In this document: piece by piece, positions 47,759 to 59,567 of the stretch
Layout: every line of letters starts with the position of its first letter
Position numbering within the stretch: position 1 is the first letter of the stretch
Source of the DNA: Parasponia andersonii
Taxonomy: Eukaryota > Streptophyta > Magnoliopsida > Rosales > Cannabaceae
Assembly: GCA_002914805.1 (NCBI GenBank)
Contig: JXTB01000083.1
Location: 122,731 to 186,730, forward strand
Length of the DNA: 64,000 nucleotides
Direction of reading: 5' to 3'
The notes under the pieces: model-generated
Databases searched by the model: none
Seen by the model: the letters and a program-made list of their open reading frames with translations, nothing else
Told to the model about the DNA's origin: nothing
Translations under genes and position numbers: made by a program

Positions 47759-49325
47759 AAACAGTGTAATCAAAACCATCCAATCCATATGTACATGATA
47801 CAAATCAACTCATACCCATGAGCTCTCGTCCTCTTATCTGTAAAAACCCAGAATGATGGCACTAAGTGTACCTAACAGCCTGCCTTATACCTAAGCCCAT
47901 ACCCGGAGGGGACACCCATGTATCGCCTACCAAACCTGGAGGGGCAACTGAATTACCTACGAGTGCTAAATAGGGAGGTAATCAGAAGTAACAGAACCCC
48001 GCGTGGGTTTACGGACTTTACACTACGGTGGGCACGCAGCGCTACTCTGTAAACCCACGATACTAACACGGTGCTCATGTATGACACATGCAATACAGAA
48101 CTGAAGTGTGAAAATAATCATGCTCTAGTTTTTTGGTAAAATCAGCGTACTAGGTTTTTATAGAAAAATGGGCAGCATAACAGCCCTATTTTTAATATAC
48201 CCAAAATAACCTGCACTCAGAAAATTCCCAGAGCAATACAGTATATATCTCATACAACCAATTCCCATCACAGAGCAATACAGTATATATCTCATATGTT
48301 GTGGAAAGTAAGTTTTATTCGAAAACGATATAAAACAGAGGTAATTGAATCCCTACCTCGCTCGAATAGTAATACCATGCTATTGAATCCTCAAGGTGTC
48401 GTTGACGATCGTCCGGAGGGTCAGGAACCAATTCCAAGCCCTCGATCGTCCTCTTGTGAAAAACCAACTTCTCATCGGGGCTTCAATTCCACAAATGAAC
48501 TTCTTCATTGAATTTCTAGTACTCAAAATAGCTAGGATAGATATACATCTTGTCTAATTCGGGTCTGGGCCCACACCAAACCGGTGGCATGCAAAACGAA
48601 GTAAAATCTCGACCGTCCGATCTCAATTTTGTGCTAATCACTAAACAACACAATATATATATCAAACTTCTCTATTTTCTGAGTATATTCCAAAAATGAA
48701 CTCAAAAACATAATCAAGCAGCCGGATAAAAAACAACAACTATAAACTCGAAATACCCAAAAATAGTAACTTTCAATTCGGGCAAAATGAGGTTGAGATA
48801 TATATATCTTGATGATCTTTGCGACGAGACGAATCCAACGGGACTGGTTGGAGGTCGAATGGTGGCCAGAATCGTCACCAGTGACCAAAAATCCGAATTG
48901 GCCTTTTGGAGCTTTTCTGGCATTGCAGGTGACGGTGGCGACCGGGGACGGGTGGCGCGGCTTCGGCGTCGCACAGGGAGGCCTCGCCGGTCGGTTGCGT
49001 GGGCAGACAATGGCAGCGGCGGCTCTTACGGCGGTCTGACGTCGATGGGCTGAGAGGATCCGAGAGTAAGAGAATCGGGCAAGGGAGAGAGAGAGAGAAG
49101 AGAGAGAAATGACAGTGAACATGCCACGTGGCTTGTTTTGAATGGAGCTGTGCAATTTTTCAAAAATTGTACATAAGTTCTCAAATTTCAAATCTCTATC
49201 AATTTAGTCCCTCAAAAATTATAATTTAATCCTTCTGCACAAAATTTTTGCAAATTAATCTCAATATTATATTCAAAAAATTAATAAAATGTCCAAATTA
49301 CCCTCGAAAATTCCAGATTTTTACA
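47150..49325 (-). repeat. 5' LTR of the Tekay-like element
   Basis: 2176 bp, bounded by TGT...ACA on both strands: plus-strand TGTCACGACC at 47150 and TTTTTACA ending at 49325. It contains a TA microsatellite near 47700-47757. The outer flank begins AATTA at 49326, but no matching target duplication can be checked because the other end is decayed. Confidence 0.88.
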
Positions 49326-50501
49326 AATTAAGACTCAAGAAAGATGGTAATCCTAGTGGATTCGGTTATTTCTTAATTGATTTAAAAAGCTTAGATTTCA
49401 GGAAGGAGATTGGAACTAACAAAGGAATAATTGAAGCCATAAAAAATAAAAAGAAAGGAGTTATCAGAAGGAGGAAGCTATTTTCTTTTTTTTTTTAAAG
49501 AAGGGTTATATAATCAAGGAAGCTAGTTAGCTAATTAACCTGAAGCAAAACGACAATTAAAAAGAATTCTGAATGTATCTTATTACTCAAAGAAAGCGGC
49601 GATCTGTTCACATGGAATGGAAGATAACACACACGTGCAACGCACAAACAGTACTACGTCAAAACAAAGTTTATAATATAGGTTGTAGAATATTATTGCA
49701 TAGTGCATGAAGAAAAAGTTAGGCTGCACTATTAGGCCTTTTGTTAATTAATAATTTCCATTAGGATAATTGCAACTCAAATTATACTACATATGATAAT
49801 TCTTATGCCCCCATAATTTTTTTTTCTTTTAAAAAAAGAAGTGACATGTATAGTATAGGTTTCATGTACTAGCTAGAAACACCTACATATTTACGTGTCC
49901 CTTGAATTGTATATATATTTTCTTTCGTCTACTTTCTGTTGGTCCACTTTTCTTTAATGGGTTTGTCGAGATATGGCTGAAACTGAACCAAATCAAATGT
50001 ATGTGGTATATATATACTCTTTTGAGGATGAAACATACCTTATGCACATGGATACCAAATAATTAAATAAGCCAGCTTAATAGTTCTTCGTGCCAAAAAG
50101 ACCTAAGCGGTTTGCTTGGAAGCTTCATTATTTGACATTATTATTGTGTTAGGAAAAAAAAAAAAGAAAAAAAAAGTGGAACCGATAAGCTCATTAGCTT
50201 GGTTAAATTAGTGATCGTGTTGGTTTTCCTGAAGGAATATTCAATGTTATATTTGTCGTGAAGTAAAAGCCATGCATGCATGGCCATTGTGTCTCCCGCC
50301 TTACTTTTAGTAATCCAAAATTCATGCACAAGAGCATGTAACACATGGACATATACCTTATGAGAAGTTAAAACAGGCCTCTGGTTTGACTTCTGAGTAC
50401 CTAGAAAAGCCCACAATTTTATGGTCGTCCCACTAGATTGCTTGGGTTGGGCAGCTGCTTCATTTGAATGAGATTTGGACCCGAGTAGGATGATTTTGGC
50501 C

Positions 50502-50503
<2 letters not shown>

Positions 50504-50562
<59 letters not shown>
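50504..50562. repeat. Uninterrupted T run, 59 bases
   Basis: Exceptionally long homopolymer. It could be the tail of a minus-strand retroposon (poly-A on the minus strand), but the DNA to its left does not show a SINE or LINE body that I recognise. Length may be inaccurate because of sequencing. Confidence 0.85.
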
Positions 50563-50566
<4 letters not shown>

Positions 50567-50635
50567 AGGAGGGATTTGGACGAAGCTTAGAAATTTTTTT
50601 TACAAAAATGGTTTTTCTACAAATTGTTTTCACCG

Positions 50636-50938
50636 GGGTTAACTGCCAAAAAAAAAAAATCTCTGAAGTTTGGCATTTTTGTAATTTAATCTTTAAATTT
50701 GATTTCTGCAGAAAATATTTTCACATTTTGAAATTCAAAAAAGTTAATCAAGAATAACATATATTTGCAATTTTTTTGGGAATAAATTTGTTAAACCATG
50801 AACAGAAGTGCAAATTTTATGAATTTCAAGATATGAAGGGTTTTTTTTTTTAGAAACTTAAACATGTGGTTTAAATTGCAGAAAGATTTAAATCTAGATA
50901 GGTTTAAATTTAGATTAGTTTTTTTTTGCAGTTAACTC
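50636..50938. mobile_element. Small Mutator-like MITE
   Basis: The ends are inverted copies: GGGTTAACTGCCAAAAAAA on the left and GAGTTAACTGCAAAAAAAA as the complement of the right end. The flanks TTTTCACCG (50627-50635) and TTTTCAAAA (50939-50947) agree in 6 of 9 positions, compatible with an old 9-bp target duplication. 303 bp, no coding capacity. Confidence 0.5.
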
Positions 50939-51290
50939 TTTTCAAAATGACTTTTTTTTTTTTTTAAAAAAATGAGTGATATAAAAGATGTCATTTACTA
51001 GTTATAAATTTTATGACCATTGACCATTCACTTTTGGTCACAATATTTGTAAGTAGTTCTAAAGAAAATAATCCCCACAAAAAAGTCATAAAAATTTTTT
51101 ATCTGGCCCCAAATTAATCCTACCTAGGTTGAAATCCTATTTCGACCCAGTGTGATTTCTTTTGATCAGTGATATACATCATAAGTTTTATATGACTACC
51201 AAACATAATCATAAGAGGTCGCAGAATAGTCATACTTTCTATTACTAGTCCTCGGAAAATAGTGGTTCTATTAACTGAGGTGATCAGGAC

Positions 51291-51734
51291 TAAGAATATA
51301 TTTGGTAGGTAGGAAAAAAGAGAGGAAACAAAAAGTTTAAGGGAAAGTGGATGAAAATAAAAAAGTTGGGTTGTTTGGTAAGAGGGAAAAAGGAAAGAAG
51401 AGAAAAAGAGAAGGAAAAAGGAAGGGAAAAGAATAGTAGACTCTACACAAAACATTTCCACCCAAAATGAGGAGAAAAGGGAAGGAAATTTTTTTATTAA
51501 TGTATGAAAGTGAATTTACCAAAATTATTTTATACATTAATTTTAAAATTTTAACAATAAAAGCAAAATAATAATTTTAAAATAAACTAATTTTCTTTCT
51601 TTCCTACATACCAAACAACAATAGAGAAAATAACAATAGAGGAATGACGTTTTCTTTTCTATCTTACATATTTTTTTTCCCCCCTAATTTTTCTTTCCCT
51701 CTTAATTCTTTTCTCTCTACCAAACATAGCCTAA
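51291..51734. mobile_element. Purine-rich MITE with 5-bp target duplication
   Basis: The left end TAAGAATATATTTGGTAG and the complement of the right end, TTAGGCTATGTTTGGTAG, match in 14 of 18 positions. AGGAC lies immediately outside both ends (51286-51290 and 51735-51739). The interior is one-strand purine-rich in its left half and pyrimidine-rich in its right half, with further TTTGGTA copies, so it folds back. 444 bp, no coding capacity. Superfamily uncertain. Confidence 0.6.
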
Positions 51735-52234
51735 AGGACACTCTTCTGCAATATTAATTTTGAAATATTCGGCAGTAATGCCCTGCCTCCAATTCAGAAG
51801 CCATTAACAAAACATCAATATTACTTGTATGTAGAACTGGAAAGCCTAGTAGCTATTCTTACTTTCCTGTTATTTGTTTTGACTTGGGAAGTTCAGTAAT
51901 AAGAGCTATCTATACAATGAAGAAGATCAGAACAAAATTAGAGGCAATAAATATGTGTATATGTATAGTGTGTTACATGTTCCTCTGACCAAATATTTTG
52001 GTGGTGAAAAAAATAAGGAAGTCCAAACAAGCTCAATCTGATCAGGAAACCTATTCGAATGCTCTATCGAAAAATCGGATTCGCAGCTTCTGGGAAAAAG
52101 GCAACAAGCAATTGTGTGAAGCACAATAACGAGGGAATATAGATAAGCAATCAAAATTCCCTCTAAAGCCATGGAGAGACCAAGCCTTTCAACAAGGTGA
52201 TAAGCTCTTACAAGACGAAAACAGAACAAGGCTT

Positions 52235-52417
52235 TTAAAGAAGCAAGGCCAGATTGGTAAATAAGGCCAATAAAAACAAAGCCATTGAATTCTTTCCTTT
52301 TCTCAGCAAAAGTTTAGCTTTGTATATGGCTGCATAACCATTGCAATTCTCCATTCCTGCCACGACCAAAGTAAAGTTGCATACAACGATTATGGGATAC
52401 CGATATCGCTCCTCCAT
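52235..52417 (-). pseudogene. Possible relic of a DUF1218-like membrane protein gene
   Basis: A minus-strand frame starts MEERYRYPIIVVCNFTLVVA and continues with an AAIYKAK segment and a second hydrophobic stretch. This resembles the first transmembrane helix and basic loop of plant DUF1218 proteins (often MEE(R/K)... with CxxAEFKK). The frame stops after 60 codons, before the usual CYLPGS motif, and no clear downstream exon is found. Similarity is from memory and weak. It could equally be chance. Confidence 0.2.
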
Positions 52418-54058
52418 AAAAGAAGAACTAAGGCAGAGAAAGGAAGCATGAGAAGGGCTTGGGTGGTAGTGAAGTACTGATAATGTTTTAGAATAGTGAA
52501 GATTGAGTTCCTCATAAACTTTACTATCCTCTCCATTTGAGCATATGGGGATTCTTCCATCATGTTGGAGATTCTAAGTTGGGAAATATATGGATTTATA
52601 TCTTTGAACTCCGAAAATTATAAAGATACAATATTAATATGTCTTCAACTAGCTCATCAAGATCACATTAATGGTTATTTTGAATGCCTATCTCCCTTCC
52701 CCTTCCAACTACCAGAAACTAATACTAAAAACTGCCAAGATAGAGGTCTTTCTTTCTTTCTCTCGAGTCATCACAGCTCAAGTTGACTATTTTTTTTCCC
52801 TAAAGTTTATCTTGAAACCGAAATTTGGATTCGGAGGGGAACAAAATAAAAATCTTTTTGTGGGGAGTAGATAGAATTCTACTTTCTTGTTGTGACGCAA
52901 GCAATAAAAGAAAAATCCAAGTTTGTTGACCGTGAATATGCCTACTTATTCTCTAACCCAAACTGATGTGTTAAAAACATTTTAGTGGATAATACGTAGA
53001 TTCTACGAAGATTATAAATGACTTTAAGCTTCAAACTTATCATGTATTATTTCAAAGGCATTCATGCTTCAAAGGTGTAACTATCGAATTAAGTAGGCCC
53101 TACAAAAAGTTAAGAGGACGAACAAAGACCATACACGTCCTTGCAAAGAAAGTCTAATTATATATCGACAGATTGTGAGATATAAACTGAGAAATAGGAA
53201 ACTCTCCATTGATTGTAATCGACAGTAATGCTATAGACACTCATTTACATTAATATAAATGATGTGATACGATTTAGTACTATCGTCTGATATTTTGTTC
53301 ATATAGTGTAATGTTATGGACATTTCATTTACATTAATGATGTGGTACAATTTAAGGCAGATTAAATTTTGACATTTTATGGTTAATTGCGACATGATTA
53401 TAAAGTCATATGATAAAGTCATATGATGGATGATTATGTCACATAAATATAAGTAAGCTTTATAAAGTAATATTAAATACAAATTAATTTTTTTTTTGTG
53501 AAGTTTTGGAAAGGAATTTTTTTTTTATTTTATTTAAAAGAAGTTCATTAAGAGTTTATATATATATATAATATCATTAATCGAAGTAAAAAATTTCAAA
53601 TTATAATATAAATATAAGGATTATAATTTTAAATTTATTAAAAAAAAAACGAACAAAAAAAAAAATAAAAAAAAAAAAAAAAAATAACCCGAATCAATAA
53701 AAAAAGAAAAAAAAAGAACAACAAAAATTAATAACCTTTAAGACTTATTTCTTTTTTTTTTTTCTTAGAATTTACATTTCATCATAGGCGGTAGTAAACC
53801 AAATGACGTTTAATAGGACACTTGACAATACCTTTTCCTTGACTTTTGAGTTCAACCCCCTAAAACTAACATCGACAGAGTCGAAGAAATTCAAACCGAT
53901 AACCAAATAAAATACGAGGAAAAAAAAAAAAGAACCGAACTTATTCTCATCTTGCGAATGAATCAAGCAATAGGCTTAACTAATTGCAAAGGTGAGTTCT
54001 TTTCTTTCTTTTCTCTCTTTTTTTTCAACAATTGATTCAATTAAGATACAAAACTTAC

Positions 54059-54063
<5 letters not shown>

Positions 54064-54092
<29 letters not shown>
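54064..54092. repeat. AT dinucleotide microsatellite
   Basis: About fourteen TA units followed by GTGTGT. A similar TA/CA tract lies at 54295-54324. Confidence 0.9.
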
Positions 54093-54098
<6 letters not shown>

Positions 54099-54497
54099 TT
54101 TTCCGGGAACCAAATCCCAATTTAGTAAAGATATAGGAAAATTCTAGTTCCATGAATTTAGACTTTCGATTGGTTCATACCCAAATGATGATACAAAGAT
54201 TTCCTCTGTTGTAGTATCCCTTCAGATTCAAATTCGCTCTCCAAGCACTATAAAAAGAGAACTTAAGAAATTCATATATATAAAATGCATAAGAATATAT
54301 ATATATATATATACACACACACGTGTATGATGACCTTTTTGATTTATTGTAAAAGCAGTTGTGTTAATTTGTGAATCAATTGACCCATTTAGATGGGATT
54401 AAACTTCTTATCTTGTTGTTTTGCCTATTCTGTTTTTAATCTAAAATTAATTTTTTTGGAATCTAAATACCATAGGTATTGTTTGACGCACTTGGAT

Positions 54498-54774
54498 ATG
54501 GCAAGCAAGCGCAATGTTCAATACAATCGTATTCCTAATGATGATGATTATGATTATGATGGTGGCGGCAGTGCAGGGCAATATGACCCTTGCTTCGATT
54601 GCTCACCAAAATCTTTCGATAAAATCCCATGGAAATTCGTAGTTCTGGCTTTTTTGCTCTTTCTTGGATCAACTTTTCTTTTCCTTTCTTACTTCAATTT
54701 TATTGGTCACATGGGAGGAGAGCAGTCTCAAGCATATAACCTCTTAGCTTTGGGGATTCTCACCTTCCTACCGG
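54498..54774 (+). CDS. TMEM230: TMEM230-like membrane protein, first coding exon only
   Basis: The exon encodes 92 residues starting MASKRNVQYNRIP, then an acidic DDDYDYD stretch, YDPCFDCSPKSFDKIPWK, a first transmembrane helix VVLAFLLFLGSTFLFLSYF, HMGGEQSQAY and the start of a second helix LLALGILTFLPG. This matches the small two-helix TMEM230/C20orf30 family, whose human member acts in vesicle trafficking. It ends in phase 1 at a donor CTACCGG|GTATAA. The family's last segment (FYETRIAYYSWRG...) should follow in the next exon, but I cannot find it in the 1.5 kb before the retroelement at 56321 or within the window. The start codon lies 26 bp after a likely 3' splice site (CCATAG|GTATTG), suggesting an upstream 5'UTR exon. 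Confidence 0.88.
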
Positions 54775-56320
54775 GTATAAAACACTTTTTTTTTTCTTTT
54801 CTCTCGTTTGGTGGGTAATTATTTATTAGAAGAAGGTTAGTTGCACTTTTTTTTACACTTTCTTTTTTGCACTTTTTCTAGCTTTGATACGTATATAGTT
54901 TATTGTTTAATTAAAATATTATACTATATTTTAATCTAGACAATGGAATCTATGTATCAAATTGGAAAGTGAAAAAGAAAACGTATTTAGCATTCCAGAT
55001 TATCTCATAGTGTAATCTGAACATGGATAATCTATTTGAAATAAAGAAGTGTTTTCATATATGTATACAAGCAGAACCTCAAAAAATGGCTAATTTATTC
55101 AGGAAAACAAAGCAATTATTTAAAAAGATTTTCTTCCAACTCTAAGCCTAACATAATGAGGAGAACGATTTGGCTCTTTTTTCACCTTGAGTTTAGATTG
55201 GACAGACATTATACTTGATAGGAAGAGAGAAATCAGTCACTTGCATGCTTGTCATAACCTTTATCCAGACTTTTTATTGAATCAACCTGTTGTTTATAAA
55301 TCAAGTCCTTAGTCAACATATTACAAAAAGTAAAACTTAAAGGAAGATTCACTTTACACATTTTCATATTCTGCATTGTTTAGAAGAGATTTGTATATTG
55401 TTAAGTATTACTATAGTAATATTCTATACCAAACAACCTCAATTGAAATGGACTATTATACAAGTAACTTTATCATTGATTATATGCGTGTAAACATGCA
55501 GTATTATCAGATAGGCTATTTCGAAACAGTGTTGTTGTATTTGTTCTGATGTTTAATGAATAAGCATCTGAGTTTCCGATATTATGTTGGGTGGTAGAAC
55601 TAGTAGTCCTCTTACTCTATCTCCGGGCGTGTTGTTTTATTTTTTACTTTTACACCATTTAACCAAGATATAATTGTGTTTTTTGAAGAAAGTAAAGAAG
55701 ATATATTTGTGTTTATGTATATAGACCATAATGGTATAGATTAATTGGAACCAAACAATACATACATCTCTTCAAAGCTTGATCTGACTGAACACTTGAA
55801 TGTTCTTCTAACTTGTGGCTGTAGTTTTTTATAAGATACAGATTGCGTATTATTCCTAGAGAGGTGTCAAAGGATATCGTTTTGTTTCTATCCCTGATTA
55901 TTAGAATGTCCATCTTTTCAATCTTCTTTTTGCTTATAACTTATGCCTTTGCTAGTTTTCAGTACTCAATAGTGTCTGTAATCGATTTTATATCAAACAT
56001 AGTTCTTTCCAAATCTCTCTTCATTTTTTTTTCAAGGGTTCATTACTTTTCCATTCTTTTAGTTTCCGTTTATCCTTGGATTGACCATGTATGTTCAACT
56101 ATGACAAATATATATCGTTATATTTTTGAATTGTAACAAATTGATGCCTTTCTCTTAAAAAAAATAATAATAAGAAAAAAGAACCCTTCTGACCCATTTG
56201 AGGGTATAATTTCTTCAAATCGTCGAAAATATCAGAAAAGATTATACTGAAGGAATAGTTATCATCAAATTGATTGTGTGAGCGTAATTTTGTGGGGTTT
56301 TTTTTTTGTTAAGTACTTAG
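54775..56320 (+). other. Intron of the TMEM230-like gene up to the retroelement
   Basis: AT-rich, no further TMEM230 coding sequence recognised and no other gene. The last five bases before the LTR are CTTAG, which would be one half of the target duplication if the far end lies beyond the window. Confidence 0.55.
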
Positions 56321-57165
56321 TGTTGGAGCGGTTTCTCACCAGTCGTCCACGTGTCTTGAACTGCTGATGCTGGATTCTCCAACTGTTCACGTGCCCTTGC
56401 TATCTCACAAATCTCTGAACTCCAAGCAGGATCGGAGAGGCGGGGGTGGCCACCTGCAAAGACTCTCCGATGCTTAAGTCAGTGGTTTTTCTTTGCGTTT
56501 TGGTAGCAAGGAGAAAAATAGATCAGTCCAAATATCTATCTCTTTGTCGTGTTTTCTTCTTTGCAAGTGTTTTTTTTTGTACCAAAGAACAACTACTTTC
56601 TCTGAATGCATAGCTTTCATATATGTAGTCCTCGGACAATCAACAGTGTTCTTCTCTATCTTTGGAAAAGTAAATATATATTCATGAGTACCTTTCACTT
56701 CCAGATCTTTTAAAACCATCATGGGCCGAGATTTCTGTGACCTCTTCTGCGCTACCGCGGCCTGATTTTCGCCGCCTCTTATGGCTTCAATCTATCAGGA
56801 GCGAGATTTGGGCACATCGCCGTTCTGTCAGGACGGCTTGTCCCTGCGCGCGCACCTACCCAGAAACGCATTAAATGCTCTGTCCGGGTCTGGAGCCGCG
56901 GGGCTGTTTTCCATTGCATCCAGTCTGAAGACCCTTGGGGCTTCTGACCCCTACGACTGTTGAGGTGAGGGTCGCTGTTCCTAGACAACAGACCCTTGGG
57001 GCTTCAGACCGCCAGCTGTCGTGGATTCGAGGTCTGACCGACTGAACCGTTTGGGATCAGTGGTGGATTCTGCCTTAAATTCGGAAGACCCATAGGCCGA
57101 TGGTGAGATCACGTGCGTTCCGCGTGACCCTTCTCACGGTTCAAGGTTCAGGAATGGGCCCCACA
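56321..57165 (-). repeat. 3' LTR of the Tat-like element
   Basis: An 845-bp block from TGTTGGAGCGG to GGGCCCCACA, so on the element strand it starts TGTGGGGCCC and ends CTCCAACA. It is GC-richer than the adjacent host DNA. On its inner side is a purine-rich tract on the element strand, as expected beside a 3' LTR. Boundaries are inferred because the partner LTR is not in the window. Confidence 0.65.
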
Positions 57166-57186
57166 ACTGCCCCCATTTCCCTATTT
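57166..57186 (-). promoter_or_regulatory. Polypurine tract of the Tat-like element
   Basis: On the element strand AAATAGGGAAATGGGGGCAG directly precedes the LTR start TGTGGGGCCC, the position where plus-strand DNA synthesis is primed in this family. Confidence 0.6.
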
Positions 57187-57495
57187 GATAGATTCATATC
57201 TGTCAAGTGGGGAAACTGTCTTCTTGCTTCTCCAATCCGCGGGACGCATGTGGCCCCCCCTTTCCCGATGCGGCGATACGTCATCTCTCTCGTTTGTGAA
57301 ATCTGTTCGAAATTTAAAATTCTTGACTGTTCGGTTTCCAGAAAAAACTTTCCAACTCCCCTTCTTTAAAAACTGCTACTGTGCTTATCTTGCTGTCTTA
57401 CCACAAATTTCTAATCACCCCGATTTCTCAACATCTCGAAATTTCTGCTTCCCTTTCTTCCAAAAACTTTTACCCTCTCAGTTGTCTTTGGAACG

Positions 57496-58830
57496 ATGGC
57501 TTCGAATCAAAATCAGGAACTGCAATCTATTAAGGATTCAGAGTTGGACTCATTGAGGAGGCAACTCTGCTTCCCCGGAGGCGTGACGCTTCAAAGGGTT
57601 AAAGGCCCTGCAGATTGGTACCTTCGGCCCTGTGCCCCCGAAGGTTCCATTGTTTTGGGCAGGAAGCATCTGGAATGTCTGCGGTTCCCCCTTNTGAACT
57701 CCCGCACCGCGCTGGCCGAGCGCTGCAAGGCCGCCCTCGCCGAATTGAGGTCCGATTTTGACTTGTATCGAGGCCTCGAGGAAGCGAGGGTTAGCAGTGC
57801 GGTGGCGCATGCCCTGAGCGTTGAAAAGGCCAGGAGTGAGGAGCTAGCGGCGAAATTAGCTCGATCGGAGGCGGACAACGTTGCCCATTCCGAAGCCGCT
57901 AGGTTGGCCCAAGGCGAGCTGAGGATCAAAGAGCGAGAGCTTCAGAGCGCGGGGGCAGAGATGGGGTTGGCCTTCATCGCTCGAGACAATGCTGTCGAAG
58001 ACGCCAAGGAAGCAAGGAAAGCTGAGGCGGTGGCCAAACTTGAAGCCCATGCTTTGCAACGCAGACTCGATAAGTCCCACGAGGTAAACCGACACCTTTT
58101 TATGGACCATAAAAATCTGATGGTCGCTCGGGTGGAGGCGTCCCATAAGCATTGTGCGGACCTTGCTGGTATTAATTCTTTGTTGCTCGACTTATCGCAG
58201 CGGCAGGCAGAACTAAGGGTTGCGGCGCTAAAAGATAGGCTTGCGGATGCGGAGAAGCTGAAAATTAGGTATCAGAAGCAGGTGGACGTTTTTTCTGCAG
58301 AAGGTTATAGGTCCGGCTGGGAGAACAGAGAGTTCGAAAACCATGCCGAGGTGGTGACACCAGACCAATTCGACGATCAGAAAGGCGTCGAGAGGGACAA
58401 CTATTCCATTAGGCACTATATGCAGCAGCTCGAGAATGAGATCAAGATCATATATCCGGCGGACGTGCTGGAGATGCTCGCTGCGGAAAAGGATGGGCCC
58501 TCCACATCTGCTTCTGGTGCCATGGCAGTTACTCCCGCTGCTAATCCGCCAGGCCAAACTTCTGAGCCTCAGGTCATTCAACCCAACTCTGATGCTTCAC
58601 TCGGGGAAGGACTCGGAGCTGTCGTCGTGTCCAGTGACGAGTCCAACCCGGCCACGCCGCTCTCCCCCGAAGCCGCGGCGAGTGCTGGTGACGTCCGCCC
58701 TTCCTCGGATGGAGGTAATTATGCTTTCCCCCCCCCGACTATGTACATTTGTAGAGTGATTAGGCTCCCCCCCAAAGTATGTACATTTGTAAAATTGACA
58801 GTATGCTGTAAACCTCCAAGTAAACAATAA
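57496..58830 (+). mobile_element. Antisense accessory ORF of the Tat-like element (Transposase_28-like, coiled coil)
   Basis: Open frame on the strand opposite to pol. Near its start, LCFPGGVTLQRVKGPADWYL and a following EGSIVLGRKHLECLRFPL recall the PF04195 'putative gypsy type transposon' domain of plant genomes. An N then interrupts it at 57694. After that come about 270 residues rich in Ala, Glu, Arg and Leu with heptad-like spacing (long coiled coil), then a Pro/Ser-rich acidic tail. A further short open stretch (59019-59228) shares the orientation. Function is unknown. Such reverse-strand ORFs between pol and the 3' LTR are known in Grande/Retand-type elements. Confidence 0.6.
57694..57694. 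other. Single-N assembly join
   Basis: The base is N, inside the antisense ORF. Sequence to its right starts with the same bases as the sequence right of the N at 59768, which shows that both are contig starts at the same place in the element. Confidence 0.8.
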
Positions 58831-59567
58831 AAGATGCTCCGCCATTTTTACTGTTTACTTTCGCTTTTCACCACTTGCCGAACTGACCGCGAAGGCACGG
58901 TTTCGGGTTGTTAGCGCGTTTTCGTGTGGCCGTGGTTACTCGGAACGTCTTTGGACATAGGGGAGAAGGCTCTGGCTTACCCTGTTTTACTGCACCGTAA
59001 CCTTCGCTGTAATTTGTTTTGGCAGAGTTTGATCCCCGCGTGTGGGTAGATTTCTCCGACCCCAAATGGGACCGTGCTCGGAGCCAACTCCAGGGTTTAG
59101 TCAACCATTGCCTAGATCCATCATTGCAGAGGAAGAGGCCCGGGCTCGGCTCTTATCGAGAACGAACCGGACGTTATCATAGTGACATCTCTCTGAGGGT
59201 CCGCTCCAGGCCTGCGCCTCGCCAATAGGGCTCTTTAGAGTTTACTGCCGTTGCTCACGCATTTTGTACTTTGACGGCATAATACATAGGCTTTTAATTT
59301 TGGTTTTTGCTTTCTTTTTTCTTTGATTATCTCTGGACTACCTCCGACGGGTAGATTCCAGCTCTGTTCACATCTTGATCATGCAAAGATAAATCTGTTT
59401 GTCCAACGCATATTTCCCTTTAACTTGTAGCGTGGACAAAACATTCCTTAGGGAAAGTCCACTTCCAATGGGTGGATTCTGACTTCGCCTTTAGCCTAAA
59501 ATGTTTCTTCGGGGGTTCGACATTCATTCGCTGGTCGTATGCCCCCAACTCATTGTTCGCACATTTT

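Larger units (their letters stand above)
44157..49325 (-). mobile_element. Ty3/gypsy retroelement, Tekay-like (second piece, complete 5' LTR)
   Basis: Fossil element on the minus strand, same family as the first piece. It starts abruptly in RNase H at the N join and then runs through reverse transcriptase (about 44401-45080), protease (about 45091-45860), gag with a zinc knuckle CFICGQQGHQKKEC (about 45980-47000), primer-binding site 47126-47141 and a complete 5' LTR (47150-49325). The coding part carries several breaks. It may be the other end of the same element as the first piece or a second insertion; the sequence alone does not decide. Confidence 0.82.
49326..54497. other. Intergenic region between the Tekay-like element and the TMEM230-like gene
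   Basis: About 5.2 kb of AT-rich DNA. It contains a 59-base T run, two small terminal-inverted-repeat elements (50636-50938 and 51291-51734), a possible gene relic at 52235-52417, A-rich stretches near 53640-53730 and TA/CA microsatellites near 54064-54092 and 54295-54324. The last part should hold the promoter and 5'UTR of the TMEM230-like gene. No intact gene seen. Confidence 0.5.

Noticed and set aside
50141-50503. 120-codon minus-strand open frame
   Set aside because: It lacks an ATG at its start, ends in a phenylalanine run from a T tract and shows no family motif or splice context.
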